From contig CAWFUR010000012.1 in the NCBI GenBank assembly GCA_963819115.1, positions 62,001 through 126,000 of the forward strand: a stretch of 64,000 nucleotides of DNA, read 5' to 3'. The stretch comes from JACVRW01 sp963819115 (GTDB lineage Bacteria > Actinomycetota > Thermoleophilia > Solirubrobacterales > Thermoleophilaceae). A program made the position numbers and the translations under genes. The notes under the pieces are model-generated. The model did not search any database. It was not told the origin of the DNA and saw only the letters and a list, made by a program, of their open reading frames with translations. This document shows positions 56,350 to 64,000 of this stretch, one piece after another (within the stretch, counting starts at the first letter, position 1; every line of letters starts with the position of its first letter).

Positions 56350-57020
56350 CAGCAGTCCGGCTCGGACCCGTACCGGGGGCCGACGCAGCAGCCCTCGCCG
56401 CGCCAGGCCTCCCGGCCCTCCTTCACCGCCACCGCGGCGATGAGCAGCCCCACCACGGGGTCGAGCCACCACGCCCCGAAGGCGGCGTTGGCGAGCAGGC
56501 CGATGAGGAGGGCTCCCGCGAGGTACGCGCAGAGCATGTTCTGCCGTCCCTCGCCCTTCGTGGCCGCCGACCCGAGCTGGTCCGCGAGCCGCTGCTTGGC
56601 GAGCCCGAGCCAGGGCATCCCGATCACGCTCGTGACGCTGAGCCCGATGCCGAGCCAGGACACCTCCGGTCGGGCGCCGGTGACGAGGGCGTGCACCGAC
56701 TCGTAGCCCACGTAGGGAGCAAGCAGGAAGAACTGCACGGCCACGAGCTTCTGGGCCCGGGTCTCGGCGGCGGCGGAGAAGATGCGCCCGCCGGTGAACC
56801 GCCACACGATGATGCCGCTGGCCAGGCCCTCGATGGCCGAGTCGATGCCGAAGCCGACCAGCGCCACGGAACCGGCCATGACGCCCGCCGTGAGCGCGAT
56901 GGCGCCCTCGGCCGTCATCCACACCAGGCTCAGCCAGGAGAGGAACCGGACACGGGCCGCGAGGCGCTCGTGGTCCTGCCGCGCCTCGGGCGCGCTCGGG
57001 AGGCTCAGGACCGTGCTCAC
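56346..57020 (-). CDS. Cation transporter (CDF-like) with Cys-rich C-terminus
   Basis: A 224-residue polytopic protein with about five TM segments (for example SLVWMTAEGAIALTAGVMAG, VALVGFGIDSAIEGLASGII, LVAVQFFLLAPYVGYESVHA). GIDSAIEG is the CDF-like TM2 Asp motif. The C-terminus GEGCCVGPRYGSEPDCC holds four cysteines, suited to soft-metal binding. Together with the CadC-like regulator just upstream (4-base overlap), it is likely a Cd/Pb/Zn efflux or handling protein. Direction and metal are inference. Confidence 0.78.
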   Translation of the reverse strand: MSTVLSLPSAPEARQDHERLAARVRFLSWLSLVWMTAEGAIALTAGVMAGSVALVGFGIDSAIEGLASGIIVWRFTGGRIFSAAAETRAQKLVAVQFFLLAPYVGYESVHALVTGARPEVSWLGIGLSVTSVIGMPWLGLAKQRLADQLGSAATKGEGRQNMLCAYLAGALLIGLLANAAFGAWWLDPVVGLLIAAVAVKEGREAWRGEGCCVGPRYGSEPDCC

Positions 57021-57373
57021 GACCGCGCCTCCGTGCCCGCCGACACCGCGCTCAGGAGCCCCGCCCCGGTCTCGGTGAGGGAGTACATGACCATCTTCCC
57101 GTCACGGCGGGAGGTGGCGAGACCCTCCCGGCGCAGCACACGCACGTGATGGGAGACGAGGCCCTCGGAGCGCTCGGCGATCCAGCTCAGGTCGCAGACG
57201 CAGAGCTCGCCGGCATCCCGGAGCGCGGCCGCCAGCATGAGGCGGGTGGGGTCCCCGAGCGCCCGCGCCCGCGCCGCCAGCAGCTCTGCCTCGGCCGTGT
57301 CGAGCCGGCTCCGGCGAATCCCCTCCGCGAGAGGCAGGTCGAGGCAGAGGAGGTCGCAACGGTCGTCGGGCAA
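57017..57373 (-). CDS. ArsR/SmtB-family metal-sensing repressor, CadC-like
   Basis: A 118-residue winged-helix regulator with a TTG start (MPDDRCDLLC). Cysteines C6, C10 in the N-terminal arm and C58, C60 (ELCVCDLSWI) in the recognition-helix region match the spacing of CadC alpha3N Cd/Pb sites (C7, C11, C58, C60 in the staphylococcal protein). The DNA-reading part is GLVSHHVRVLRREGLATSRR. Metal binding would lift repression of the downstream transporter. It lies 12 bases after an oxidoreductase gene, so it may be read from that promoter as well. No operator repeat was seen in this gap. Confidence 0.88.
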   Translation of the reverse strand: MPDDRCDLLCLDLPLAEGIRRSRLDTAEAELLAARARALGDPTRLMLAAALRDAGELCVCDLSWIAERSEGLVSHHVRVLRREGLATSRRDGKMVMYSLTETGAGLLSAVSAGTEARS

Positions 57374-57385
57374 CGCGCCAACATC

Positions 57386-58309
57386 CTAATGGACGTTGGG
57401 GTGACTACTGCCCACGCTCAGCACCAGCTTTCCGCGGGTATGGCCCGACTCGCTCAGCTCGTGGGCGCGCCGGATGTCCGCCAGCGGCAGCACCTCGGCG
57501 ATCTCCACCCGCACCTCGCCGGCCGTCACCAGCTCGGCGATCCGGGTGAGCTGCTCGGGGCTCTGGTCCATCAGGAGCAGCTCGGCCCGCGCCCCACGCG
57601 CCTGCGCTGCCTCCTCGGGCGGCGCGTTCGCGATGGTCACCAGCGCCCCTCCCTCCCTCAGAGTGGGGACCAGCGCCCCGGTCGTCTCCCCACCCACGGT
57701 GTCGAACGCCAGGTCCACCCCGGTCACGGTCTGCCCCACATCCTGCGCGGTGTAATCCACGTAATCGTCGGCCCCCAGGCCGAGCACGAAGTCCCGGTTG
57801 CGCGCGGACCCGGTGGCGATGACCCGGGCGCCGGCCACCTTCGCGAACTGGACGGCGAGATGCCCGACGCCGCCGGCACCGCCGGCGATCAGGACGGTCT
57901 GCCCGCCCTCGAGTCCGCCACGGTCGAACAGCGCCTGCCAGGCCGTGAGCCCGGACACCGGCAGCGCCGCCGCCTGCTCGTGGGTGATGTCGGCCGGCTT
58001 GCGCGCGATCGCTCCGGAGGAGGCGGTGACGTACTCCGCGTAGGCGCCGCTCGCGGGCATGCCGAACACCTCGTCGCCCTCGGAGAAGCCCTCGGCCCGC
58101 GAGTGCGCGACGGTTCCGGAGAAGTCCCTGCCGAGCACGGCGGGCAGCGGCGTCTCCGACCGTCCGCTCCGCTGCTTCCAGTCCACTGGGTTCACCGACG
58201 CGGCCCGGACCCGAACCAGGACCTCGCCGTCCGCAGGCTCCGGTCGGTCCGTCTCCTCGATGCTCAGAACGTCCGGGCCTCCGGCCTCGCGTACCAATAC
58301 GGCTTTCAT
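57386..58309 (-). CDS. NADP-dependent MDR oxidoreductase (quinone-reductase-like)
   Basis: A 307-residue medium-chain dehydrogenase/reductase. SVNPVDWKQRSG, AAALPVSGLTAWQALFDRGG and the cofactor motif IAGGAGGVGHLAVQFAKVAGA are typical of the NADP(H):quinone reductase/leukotriene-type MDR group. No zinc-binding set is visible. It probably reduces quinones or reactive enones. The ATG start overlaps by two bases with a possible opposite-strand ATG (CATG). It is first in a three-gene unit with the metal regulator and transporter. Confidence 0.85.
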   Translation of the reverse strand: MKAVLVREAGGPDVLSIEETDRPEPADGEVLVRVRAASVNPVDWKQRSGRSETPLPAVLGRDFSGTVAHSRAEGFSEGDEVFGMPASGAYAEYVTASSGAIARKPADITHEQAAALPVSGLTAWQALFDRGGLEGGQTVLIAGGAGGVGHLAVQFAKVAGARVIATGSARNRDFVLGLGADDYVDYTAQDVGQTVTGVDLAFDTVGGETTGALVPTLREGGALVTIANAPPEEAAQARGARAELLLMDQSPEQLTRIAELVTAGEVRVEIAEVLPLADIRRAHELSESGHTRGKLVLSVGSSHPNVH

Positions 58310-58382
58310 GTGGCCCCGAGTCTTAACACCGTTTAGGCCGATCGTTCACGCGATCGCCGCCGGTGAGACCTACGTTCCGCAG

Positions 58383-59846
58383 ATGGCGCGGATCATCGCC
58401 GGCTGCACGGCGTTGGCCACCACCTCGCTGTTCGGCCCGTCACAGCCCAGCTACGACCCGTGGGCGTGGCTCGTGTGGGGGCGGGAGGTGGCCCATTTCT
58501 CCCTCGACACCACGTCGGGGCCGTCCTGGAAGCCGCTGCCGGTGGTGTTCACAACTCTGTTCGCGCCGCTCTCGGCCCTCGACGACGGGATCCCACCCGC
58601 GTTGTGGATCGTCGTTGCCCGCACGGGTGGCCTCATGGCCGTGGTGCTGGCCTTCACGCTTGCGGCCCGCCTGGCCGGGGGTCCGGCCCTCCGGCGATGG
58701 ACGGCCGGAACCGTGGCCGCGGGCGCGCTCCTCCTGACTCCGGACTGGTTCCGCTACCTGATCCACGGCAACGAGGTTCCGCTGGCGATAGCGCTGGCGC
58801 TCGCGGCCGTGCACCTCCATCTGGACGGCTCTCGCCGCGCGGCGTTCATGGCCGGCGCGCTGGTGTGCCTTGCGCGCCCGGAGCTGTTTGGATTCCTGCT
58901 TCTCTACGGCGCCTACCTGTCGTGGACCGCGCCGGCCACGCGCAGGCTGGTGGTGGCCGTGGCGATCGTGGTCGTGGCAGCCTGGCTCGTGCCCTCGTGG
59001 ATCGGAGCGGGGGACCCGTTCTACGCCGGGAACCAGGCGCGCAGCGAGCCATCCTGGAGCCTCTCGCTCGCACCCGCGCCCTGGCGCGCCGCACTCTCGG
59101 TGGCCCAGGATCAGTCGCTGCTCGTGATCGAGGTGCTGGCGCTGCTGGGGGTGGCCGGCGCCCTGGCGCGGCGGCGCGTCGGCTCGCTGGCCCCCGAGCG
59201 CCCGGGCCTGGTGGTGGCCCTGGCCGCCTTCGCCCTCACGATGGTGGCCCTCTATGCCGCGATGACCGAGGCGGGGTTCTCCGGAAACGCCCGCTACGTC
59301 CTGCCGGCGATGGCCGCGATCGCGGTGCTCGGCGGCGTGGGCGCGGCTCTGGCGGGCGAACTGGTGGTGGCGGCGGCAGGCGGGCGCCATCCTGTCGCGG
59401 GCGCGGCGATCGCGGGCACCGTTCTGCTCGTGGCCGCGGGTCCCGAGATCAGGGCCCACGCGAGGGCCACGCTGGTGGAGACGAGCGACTCGCTGGAGCG
59501 ATCGCGGCTCCACTCGCAACTCGACCAGGCCGTGGGACGCGTGGGGGCGGACTTCGTCCTTCTCTTCGGGCCGCCCACCGTGAACCGCTCGTTCCAGACC
59601 CACCTGGCGTGGGATCTGAAGCTCCACCTGAGCGATGTGCAGGGTTCGCGTGGGCGGGGTCTGGTGTTCCGCGCGCCCGAGCAGCCGGTGGCCGGAGTGG
59701 TGCGGGTCTACGCGCGCGCCCGGCGGCGGGTCCAGATCGCCCAGGTGGGCCCGTGGAGAGTGAGCGAACGGTCGACCGCGACCCACGTGTTCACCTGGCC
59801 GATCGAGCGCTTCAGCCTGCGCAACGCGGTGCTCGCCGGAAGCTAG
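58383..59846 (+). CDS. Polytopic membrane protein, glycosyltransferase-like, unknown function
   Basis: A 487-residue protein with about ten hydrophobic segments and a hydrophilic C-terminal domain of about 110 residues. The start was set at ATG 58383 (MARIIAGCTALATTS), but ATG 58308 in the same frame is possible. The segment SYDPWAWLVWGREV and the loop GPSWKPLPVVFTTLFAPLSA suggest a GT-C-like polytopic transferase or related membrane enzyme; no catalytic Asp pair can be proven by eye. It shares CTAG with the convergent 5'-nucleotidase gene. Confidence 0.65.
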   Translation: MARIIAGCTALATTSLFGPSQPSYDPWAWLVWGREVAHFSLDTTSGPSWKPLPVVFTTLFAPLSALDDGIPPALWIVVARTGGLMAVVLAFTLAARLAGGPALRRWTAGTVAAGALLLTPDWFRYLIHGNEVPLAIALALAAVHLHLDGSRRAAFMAGALVCLARPELFGFLLLYGAYLSWTAPATRRLVVAVAIVVVAAWLVPSWIGAGDPFYAGNQARSEPSWSLSLAPAPWRAALSVAQDQSLLVIEVLALLGVAGALARRRVGSLAPERPGLVVALAAFALTMVALYAAMTEAGFSGNARYVLPAMAAIAVLGGVGAALAGELVVAAAGGRHPVAGAAIAGTVLLVAAGPEIRAHARATLVETSDSLERSRLHSQLDQAVGRVGADFVLLFGPPTVNRSFQTHLAWDLKLHLSDVQGSRGRGLVFRAPEQPVAGVVRVYARARRRVQIAQVGPWRVSERSTATHVFTWPIERFSLRNAVLAGS

Positions 59847-61375
59847 GGGCGCTGCAGGTAACGGGTCAGCGCCTCCACCTCCGTGCCCAAGGGATGGCCC
59901 CCGGCGGCAGCCGCTTCGAGTGACGGCAGGCCGCTTCTGGTGGCGAAGAGCTCGTTGACCGCCACGCTGTAGCGCTCGGAGGGCTCGATCGCCCTGCCGC
60001 TCACCCCGGCGGAGTACACCGCGCCATGCCGGGCCAGCGCGAGCACGTCGGCTCCGGACATCCAGAGCCTCAGCACGGGGTGGTCGTAGGCCTGGGCCTC
60101 GAACGCCTCGCCGTAGGTGATCGGCCCGGCGCCGATGACCCCCCGGAAGCTGCCCTGGTTCACGAACGCGAAGTCGCTGCCCGCCAGCCGGCGCTGGGCC
60201 GACGCCGCGAGCGCGCCCAGGCCGCTCGCGCCCGACATCGCGTGGCGCGTGCTGCCCACGATGCGGCCGGCCACCGGGGCGATCCGCTTCGCGTAGCGGG
60301 CCACCAGCGCCTCCGACTCCGGGTCGGGCTCGGCGCCGGAGTGGGTGGTCGGCACTATCGACGCCGATTTGCGCACCACGTCACCGCTGCGCCGGTCCAC
60401 GGACAGGTCCACCCGGTCGAAGGCCGTCCCGTAGGAATCGGCCTCCACCACCAGCTTGTCGCCGTGGCCCGACGCGTTCGGGACGCGCAGGTTGAGGCGC
60501 GAGTGGCTGTGACCCGCGATCACCACGTCCACGGCGTCGCTCATCTCCCGGGCCTCCGCCACCACCTCGCCCGTGGCGTGTGTGCCGTCCCCCTCCTGCG
60601 ACGGTGCCCCCGAGTGCGCCAGGACCACGATCGCCTCCACTCCGCGTCTCCGGAGCTCCGCGGTCCAGTGGTTCACGGTGTCGGAGATGTCGAGGAAGCG
60701 AAAGCGGTCCGCGAACCGGGGCAGCACCCAGTGCGGGGTGGAAGGGGTGGTCACGCCGATGAAGCCCACCCTCACGCCCGCCCGCTCCACCACCCGGTAG
60801 GGCGGCAGCAGGAGCCGGCCGCTGTCCCGCTCCACCGTGTTGGCCGCCACGTAGGGAAAGCTCGCCCCACCGAACCCCGGTGAGGAGGTGTTCACCAGCC
60901 GATCGCCGGCGTCCCGCTTCAGCGCCTCCGGCCCGGCGCGCCTGCCTCCCCGGATCAGGCGCAGCAGCTCGTCCCCGCCCTCGTCGAACTCGTGGTTGCC
61001 CACGGTGCCCACGTCGAACCCCATGAGGTTTGCCGCCTCGATCGCGGGCTCGTCGTGGAACCAGCTCGAGATCAGCGGCGAGGCCCCGACCATGTCGCCC
61101 GCGTGCACGCGGATGGTGTGCCCGGGAACGCTGGCATCGTCGAGGTCTCCCGTGAGCCACGCCGCTCCTCCGAGGCCGGGCTCTGGCGGCTGGAGGTGGC
61201 CGTGGAAGTCGTTCACGCCGAGCAGGCGAAGGCCCACCGTGCCGGCCGGCGGAGCCGCCTGTCCGGGAGGCGTGTCGGCCCGCGCATGGAGGCCGAACAG
61301 CGCCACCGCCACCGCGGCGGTGAACGCCGCGATCCCGGGGAGCAGATGCCGTGGGTCCCGCAGTCGGTATGACAC
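59843..61375 (-). CDS. Secreted 5'-nucleotidase/metallophosphoesterase (UshA-like)
   Basis: A 510-residue protein with a TM/signal segment (GIAAFTAAVAVALFGLHARA). Metal-binding motifs GVNDFHGHLQ, VHAGDMVGASP, GNHEFDEGG, VIVVLAHSGAP and GHSHSRLN define the calcineurin-like domain. A C-terminal 5'-nucleotidase domain contains FVNQGSFRGVIGAGPITYGE. It hydrolyses extracellular nucleotides to release phosphate and nucleosides. GTG start (MSYRLRDPRH). It is followed by 35 bases to the PhoX-like gene stop. Confidence 0.9.
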   Translation of the reverse strand: MSYRLRDPRHLLPGIAAFTAAVAVALFGLHARADTPPGQAAPPAGTVGLRLLGVNDFHGHLQPPEPGLGGAAWLTGDLDDASVPGHTIRVHAGDMVGASPLISSWFHDEPAIEAANLMGFDVGTVGNHEFDEGGDELLRLIRGGRRAGPEALKRDAGDRLVNTSSPGFGGASFPYVAANTVERDSGRLLLPPYRVVERAGVRVGFIGVTTPSTPHWVLPRFADRFRFLDISDTVNHWTAELRRRGVEAIVVLAHSGAPSQEGDGTHATGEVVAEAREMSDAVDVVIAGHSHSRLNLRVPNASGHGDKLVVEADSYGTAFDRVDLSVDRRSGDVVRKSASIVPTTHSGAEPDPESEALVARYAKRIAPVAGRIVGSTRHAMSGASGLGALAASAQRRLAGSDFAFVNQGSFRGVIGAGPITYGEAFEAQAYDHPVLRLWMSGADVLALARHGAVYSAGVSGRAIEPSERYSVAVNELFATRSGLPSLEAAAAGGHPLGTEVEALTRYLQRP

Positions 61376-61410
61376 ACCAGCAACGTACGGCCGCCCGGCG
61401 GCCCGTCCTG

Positions 61411-62631
61411 TTAAACGCTCTGGTCGGCCGAGTGAAACGCGCGTGAAGCCTTTCGGCCTCGAAAAGGCCCGGAAATCTCATAGATCGCTCCGGGCCCGTT
61501 AGGGCCGCGGGTACCGAAAGCGCGTTGCGACGCGAAGTACATTCGCGAGCCCGAGGGGTCGAACGTCGCCCCCGTCAGCTCTGAGTAGGCGTGCTGTGAC
61601 CCGGTCACCGAGAGGAACCGGGAGACCCGCCCCGAGGGCTCGATCACACCGATGTCGATCTCCTTGGTGTCGATGTCCTCGCACACGAAGACCTCCCCCG
61701 CGCGGTTGGCCGTGAGCTGGTCAACCCGCGACAGCGGGGCGTTGTCGGAGGCGAGGCCGTCGTAGACGACCCGTATCCGCTCACGATCGATGTCGTAGGC
61801 GTGCACCCGATCGTCGGCGGTCGTGGCCACGTACACCACGCGACCGTCACGCCAGATGCCCTCACCCCGCTTGAGCGCCGTGCAGCCGGGCACCTGCTCT
61901 CGCGTGGGCGTACGGCGCGCCGAGGGGTCCGGCACCCGGGTCCAGTTCACGCTCCCGTCGTGGGACATCGTGGCGATTTCGAGCAGTCCCCTGCCAAGGC
62001 GTGGCCAGCGCTCGGGGGTGTAGCGGTAGAAGCCCCCGTCCACCAGATCCTCGGTGAGGTAAACCCTCCGCCCGCGTGGGTCCACGGCGGCGGCCTCGTG
62101 CTTGAACACCCCCATGGCCGGGTGGCTCACCGCATTTCGGCGACCCGTGGGGTCGCACTCCCACACCATCCCTTCCTGGGTCTCCTCGCAGGAGAGCCAG
62201 GTGCCCCATGGCGTGCCGCCGCCCGAGCAGTTGCTGGTCGTGCCGCTCAGGATCCGGTAGGCGTCGGCCACCTGACCGTCCGGGTGAAAGCGCACCGCCG
62301 ACGCGCCCCCATCGAGCGTCTCGGAGTTCGACACGAGGATCCAGCCCCCGTCGCCGACCGGAAACGTGGCCGCGCCGTCCGAGGCCTCGTGCCACTCGTA
62401 GCCGGTGGTCGCCACCCGCTCGCCTCCCCGGGCCACCAGCCGCGACTTGAAGCCTTCGGGGAGGCGGATGCCAAGCTCGTTGGGCGGCCGCCGGGGGCCG
62501 TATCCAGGGCCCGGCCGAAGGCTCGCGCTCGAGGCCGAACCGAAGAGCTCGTCCCAGAACTTCGCCCCGAGCGCCACGGCGGCCACCCCGCCCGCGGCCG
62601 CCCCGATCACCTCGCGACGCGTTGTGCTCAT
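61411..62631 (-). CDS. PhoX-family (DUF839) alkaline-phosphatase-like protein, Tat-exported
   Basis: A 406-residue protein. Its N-terminus (TTRREVIGAAAGGVAAVALG) is a twin-arginine signal. The DUF839 core motifs WGTWLSCEET, FKHEAAAVDP, VYLTEDL and MYFASQRAF fit PhoX, a Ca/Fe-dependent extracellular phosphatase with a beta-propeller fold. It is shorter than classic PhoX, so a non-phosphatase member of the family cannot be excluded. It lies 35 bases upstream of the 5'-nucleotidase gene on the same strand, suggesting a phosphate-scavenging pair. Confidence 0.8.
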   Translation of the reverse strand: MSTTRREVIGAAAGGVAAVALGAKFWDELFGSASSASLRPGPGYGPRRPPNELGIRLPEGFKSRLVARGGERVATTGYEWHEASDGAATFPVGDGGWILVSNSETLDGGASAVRFHPDGQVADAYRILSGTTSNCSGGGTPWGTWLSCEETQEGMVWECDPTGRRNAVSHPAMGVFKHEAAAVDPRGRRVYLTEDLVDGGFYRYTPERWPRLGRGLLEIATMSHDGSVNWTRVPDPSARRTPTREQVPGCTALKRGEGIWRDGRVVYVATTADDRVHAYDIDRERIRVVYDGLASDNAPLSRVDQLTANRAGEVFVCEDIDTKEIDIGVIEPSGRVSRFLSVTGSQHAYSELTGATFDPSGSRMYFASQRAFGTRGPNGPGAIYEISGPFRGRKASRAFHSADQSV

Positions 62632-62711
62632 GGCCCTGAGCGTGCCCGCACCGGCCGGAAGAGCTGTGAAGGAGACGAAACCGTGGTGTGAACGATCCGT
62701 CTCCGGGTGGA

Positions 62712-64000
62712 CTACCCCGCGGGCGGGATGTTCTGGTTGAGCCGGAAGAAGTTGTCCGGGTCGTATTGGCGCTTGACCTCCCGCAGCCGATCCCAGGTCG
62801 AACCGGGATAGGCCATGCGGACGCGCTCCTCACCCTCGTCCCCCAGGAAGCCGACGTATCCCGACTCGTCCTGCGCCAGCTCGGATGAGAGGTCAGATAC
62901 CCACTCCTGGTTCGCCGGCCCTTCCTCGGGATTCGTGTACATCGCCGCAACGTTTGCCATGACGCCCCTGTCGCGGTGCGCGTAGGCGGTGGAGTCGGAG
63001 GGGACTCTGGCCACGGCGCCACCGAGCACCCGGAGCTGGGTGGCGGCGAACGCCGCCGGGGAAACCTCGATGCGGTCGAGGATGGTGCCGGCGGCTTCCG
63101 GGTCCACGTGGTCCAGGAACAGGGTCCGAGCGGCCGAGATCGGGCGGTAGTCCTCATCCATGGGCGGAAAGAGCTCCGGGTAGGGGACAGGGCGCACCAT
63201 GTCCGCGATCGGGGTGGCCAGCGCGCGCAGAGGCTCGATGGCCCGCGCACCGTCCTCCGCGTCGCCCGCGTAGGCGAGCTGCGCCAGCACGACCGGCCGG
63301 CCGTGCTGGTCGGGAGGCAGGAATGGCAGCGGCGGCGCGGGCATGACGTTGGCGATAGTGGAGAGCTCGTCCGGCGCCTCGTCCGCCGCGGCGAGGAAAC
63401 CGGAGATCACCTCGGGCGTCGCGGGGAGGATCAGCATCCCGCCGACGACCTTGCCCACCTCGTGCAGGCGGAACTTGAAGCGAGTGGCAACGCCGAAGTT
63501 TCCTCCGCCCCCACGGATCGCCCAGAAGAGCTCGGGGTGCATCTCGTGGTCCACCCGAAGAAGGTCCCCGTCGGCCGTCACCACCTCGGCCGCGAGCAGG
63601 TGGTCGATGGTGAGCCCATGCTTGCGGGCGAGGAAGCCCGCACCGCCGCCGAGCGTGATGCCGCCGATCCCGACCGAGCCGGTGTCCCCGAAGCCGGTTG
63701 CGAGGCCGTGCTCTCCGGCTGCTGAGGTGTACTGGCCGGCCGTCATGCCGGTCTGGGCCCATGCCGTGCGGCGCTCGACGTCGATCTCGAGCGCGCGCAT
63801 GTCCCCGAGGTCGAGCACGATGCCGCCCTCGGACACGCCGTGGCCCGCGCTGCTGTGACCGCCGCTTCGAACGGCGAGCTCCGATCCCGTCTCGCGTGCG
63901 TAGGCGATCACCCGGGCCACGTCCTCCGCGTCCGCCGGGCGGACGATCACAGCGGGCCGGCGGTCGATCGCGCCGGAGAAAACGGTACGCGCCCGGTCGT
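62712..64000 (-). CDS. FAD-binding oxidoreductase (BBE-type), N-terminus outside the window
   Basis: The reading frame continues past base 64000 on the minus strand; the first visible residues are DRARTVFSGAIDRRPAVIVR. At least 429 residues are visible. AVRSGGHSSAGHGVSEGG carries the histidine that links FAD covalently; ATGFGDTGSVGIGGITLGGG lacks the second linking cysteine of bicovalent enzymes. The C-terminal berberine-bridge-type segment REVKRQYDPDNFFRLNQNIPP is complete. It oxidises an alcohol or sugar-like substrate that cannot be identified. No partner gene is visible. Confidence 0.88.
   Translation of the reverse strand, partial: DRARTVFSGAIDRRPAVIVRPADAEDVARVIAYARETGSELAVRSGGHSSAGHGVSEGGIVLDLGDMRALEIDVERRTAWAQTGMTAGQYTSAAGEHGLATGFGDTGSVGIGGITLGGGAGFLARKHGLTIDHLLAAEVVTADGDLLRVDHEMHPELFWAIRGGGGNFGVATRFKFRLHEVGKVVGGMLILPATPEVISGFLAAADEAPDELSTIANVMPAPPLPFLPPDQHGRPVVLAQLAYAGDAEDGARAIEPLRALATPIADMVRPVPYPELFPPMDEDYRPISAARTLFLDHVDPEAAGTILDRIEVSPAAFAATQLRVLGGAVARVPSDSTAYAHRDRGVMANVAAMYTNPEEGPANQEWVSDLSSELAQDESGYVGFLGDEGEERVRMAYPGSTWDRLREVKRQYDPDNFFRLNQNIPPAG

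Overview
The window is 64 kb of very GC-rich, tightly packed bacterial chromosome. GTG starts are frequent, neighbouring genes often overlap by 4 bases (ATGA/GTGA), and the third codon position is almost always G or C. The gene content points to an actinobacterium, most likely the Thermoleophilia/Solirubrobacterales lineage: a multifunctional 2-oxoglutarate dehydrogenase of the Kgd type, a DsbA-VKOR pair, ThyX, separate ProDH and P5CDH, and secreted HtaA-like and RTX-like proteins. The placement is inference from gene content, not from a marker gene. I saw no rRNA, tRNA, CRISPR array, prophage or insertion sequence. No gene-free stretch exceeds about 165 bases; the longest are 12291-12454 and 13247-13404.

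Layout. 1-329 is the tail of an acyl-CoA synthetase. 369-5154 is a translationally coupled trio: a sulfatase-fold lipoprotein with Thr at the nucleophile position, a degenerate sulfatase-fold paralogue, and a DHA2-type exporter. 9814-5165 (minus) runs ProDH, P5CDH, a GlsB-like membrane protein, and a fusion of a PHP phosphoesterase with APS kinase. 9850-16609 carries a PhoD-like phosphatase, secreted proteins, ThyX, ribulose-phosphate epimerase and small membrane or unknown proteins. 16716-25461 holds an LPG-synthase-like membrane protein, an Fpg-type glycosylase, an RpiB-like isomerase, an MFS exporter, a cupredoxin, a kinase-fold protein and two HAD hydrolases. 27680-24934 (minus) is an overlapping DEAD helicase, cyclophilin, thioredoxin-like and peroxiredoxin-like block.

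27754-35577 is a complete kdp potassium-uptake locus of unusual architecture. The KdpD sensor is split into a histidine-kinase half upstream and an N-terminal sensor half downstream, the subunit order is F-A-C-B, and a second tiny membrane peptide precedes kdpF. 35578-41258 holds oxidoreductases, LemA with a membrane partner, a PfkB kinase and four small proteins. 41294-47519 has citrate synthase, an HD phosphohydrolase, MoaA, MetF, an MBL hydrolase and an orphan FlgM-like protein. 47482-55057 has an alkylglycerone-phosphate-synthase-like flavoprotein, the Kgd-type E2-E1 fusion (carrying two lipoyl domains and a frameshift), a crotonase and an SDR. 55133-58309 has DsbA-VKOR and a CadC-like metal-sensing operon. 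58383-64000 has a polytopic membrane protein, a 5'-nucleotidase, a PhoX-like phosphatase and a truncated FAD oxidase.

Two window-wide patterns stand out. Seven copies of a modular intergenic repeat (about 35-95 bp) share a hairpin whose two arms covary between copies. Five convergent gene pairs end on the same shared CTAG tetranucleotide. The most attractive candidate for new biochemistry is the PHP-APS kinase fusion, whose two halves could make PAPS and dispose of the PAP left after sulfonation.
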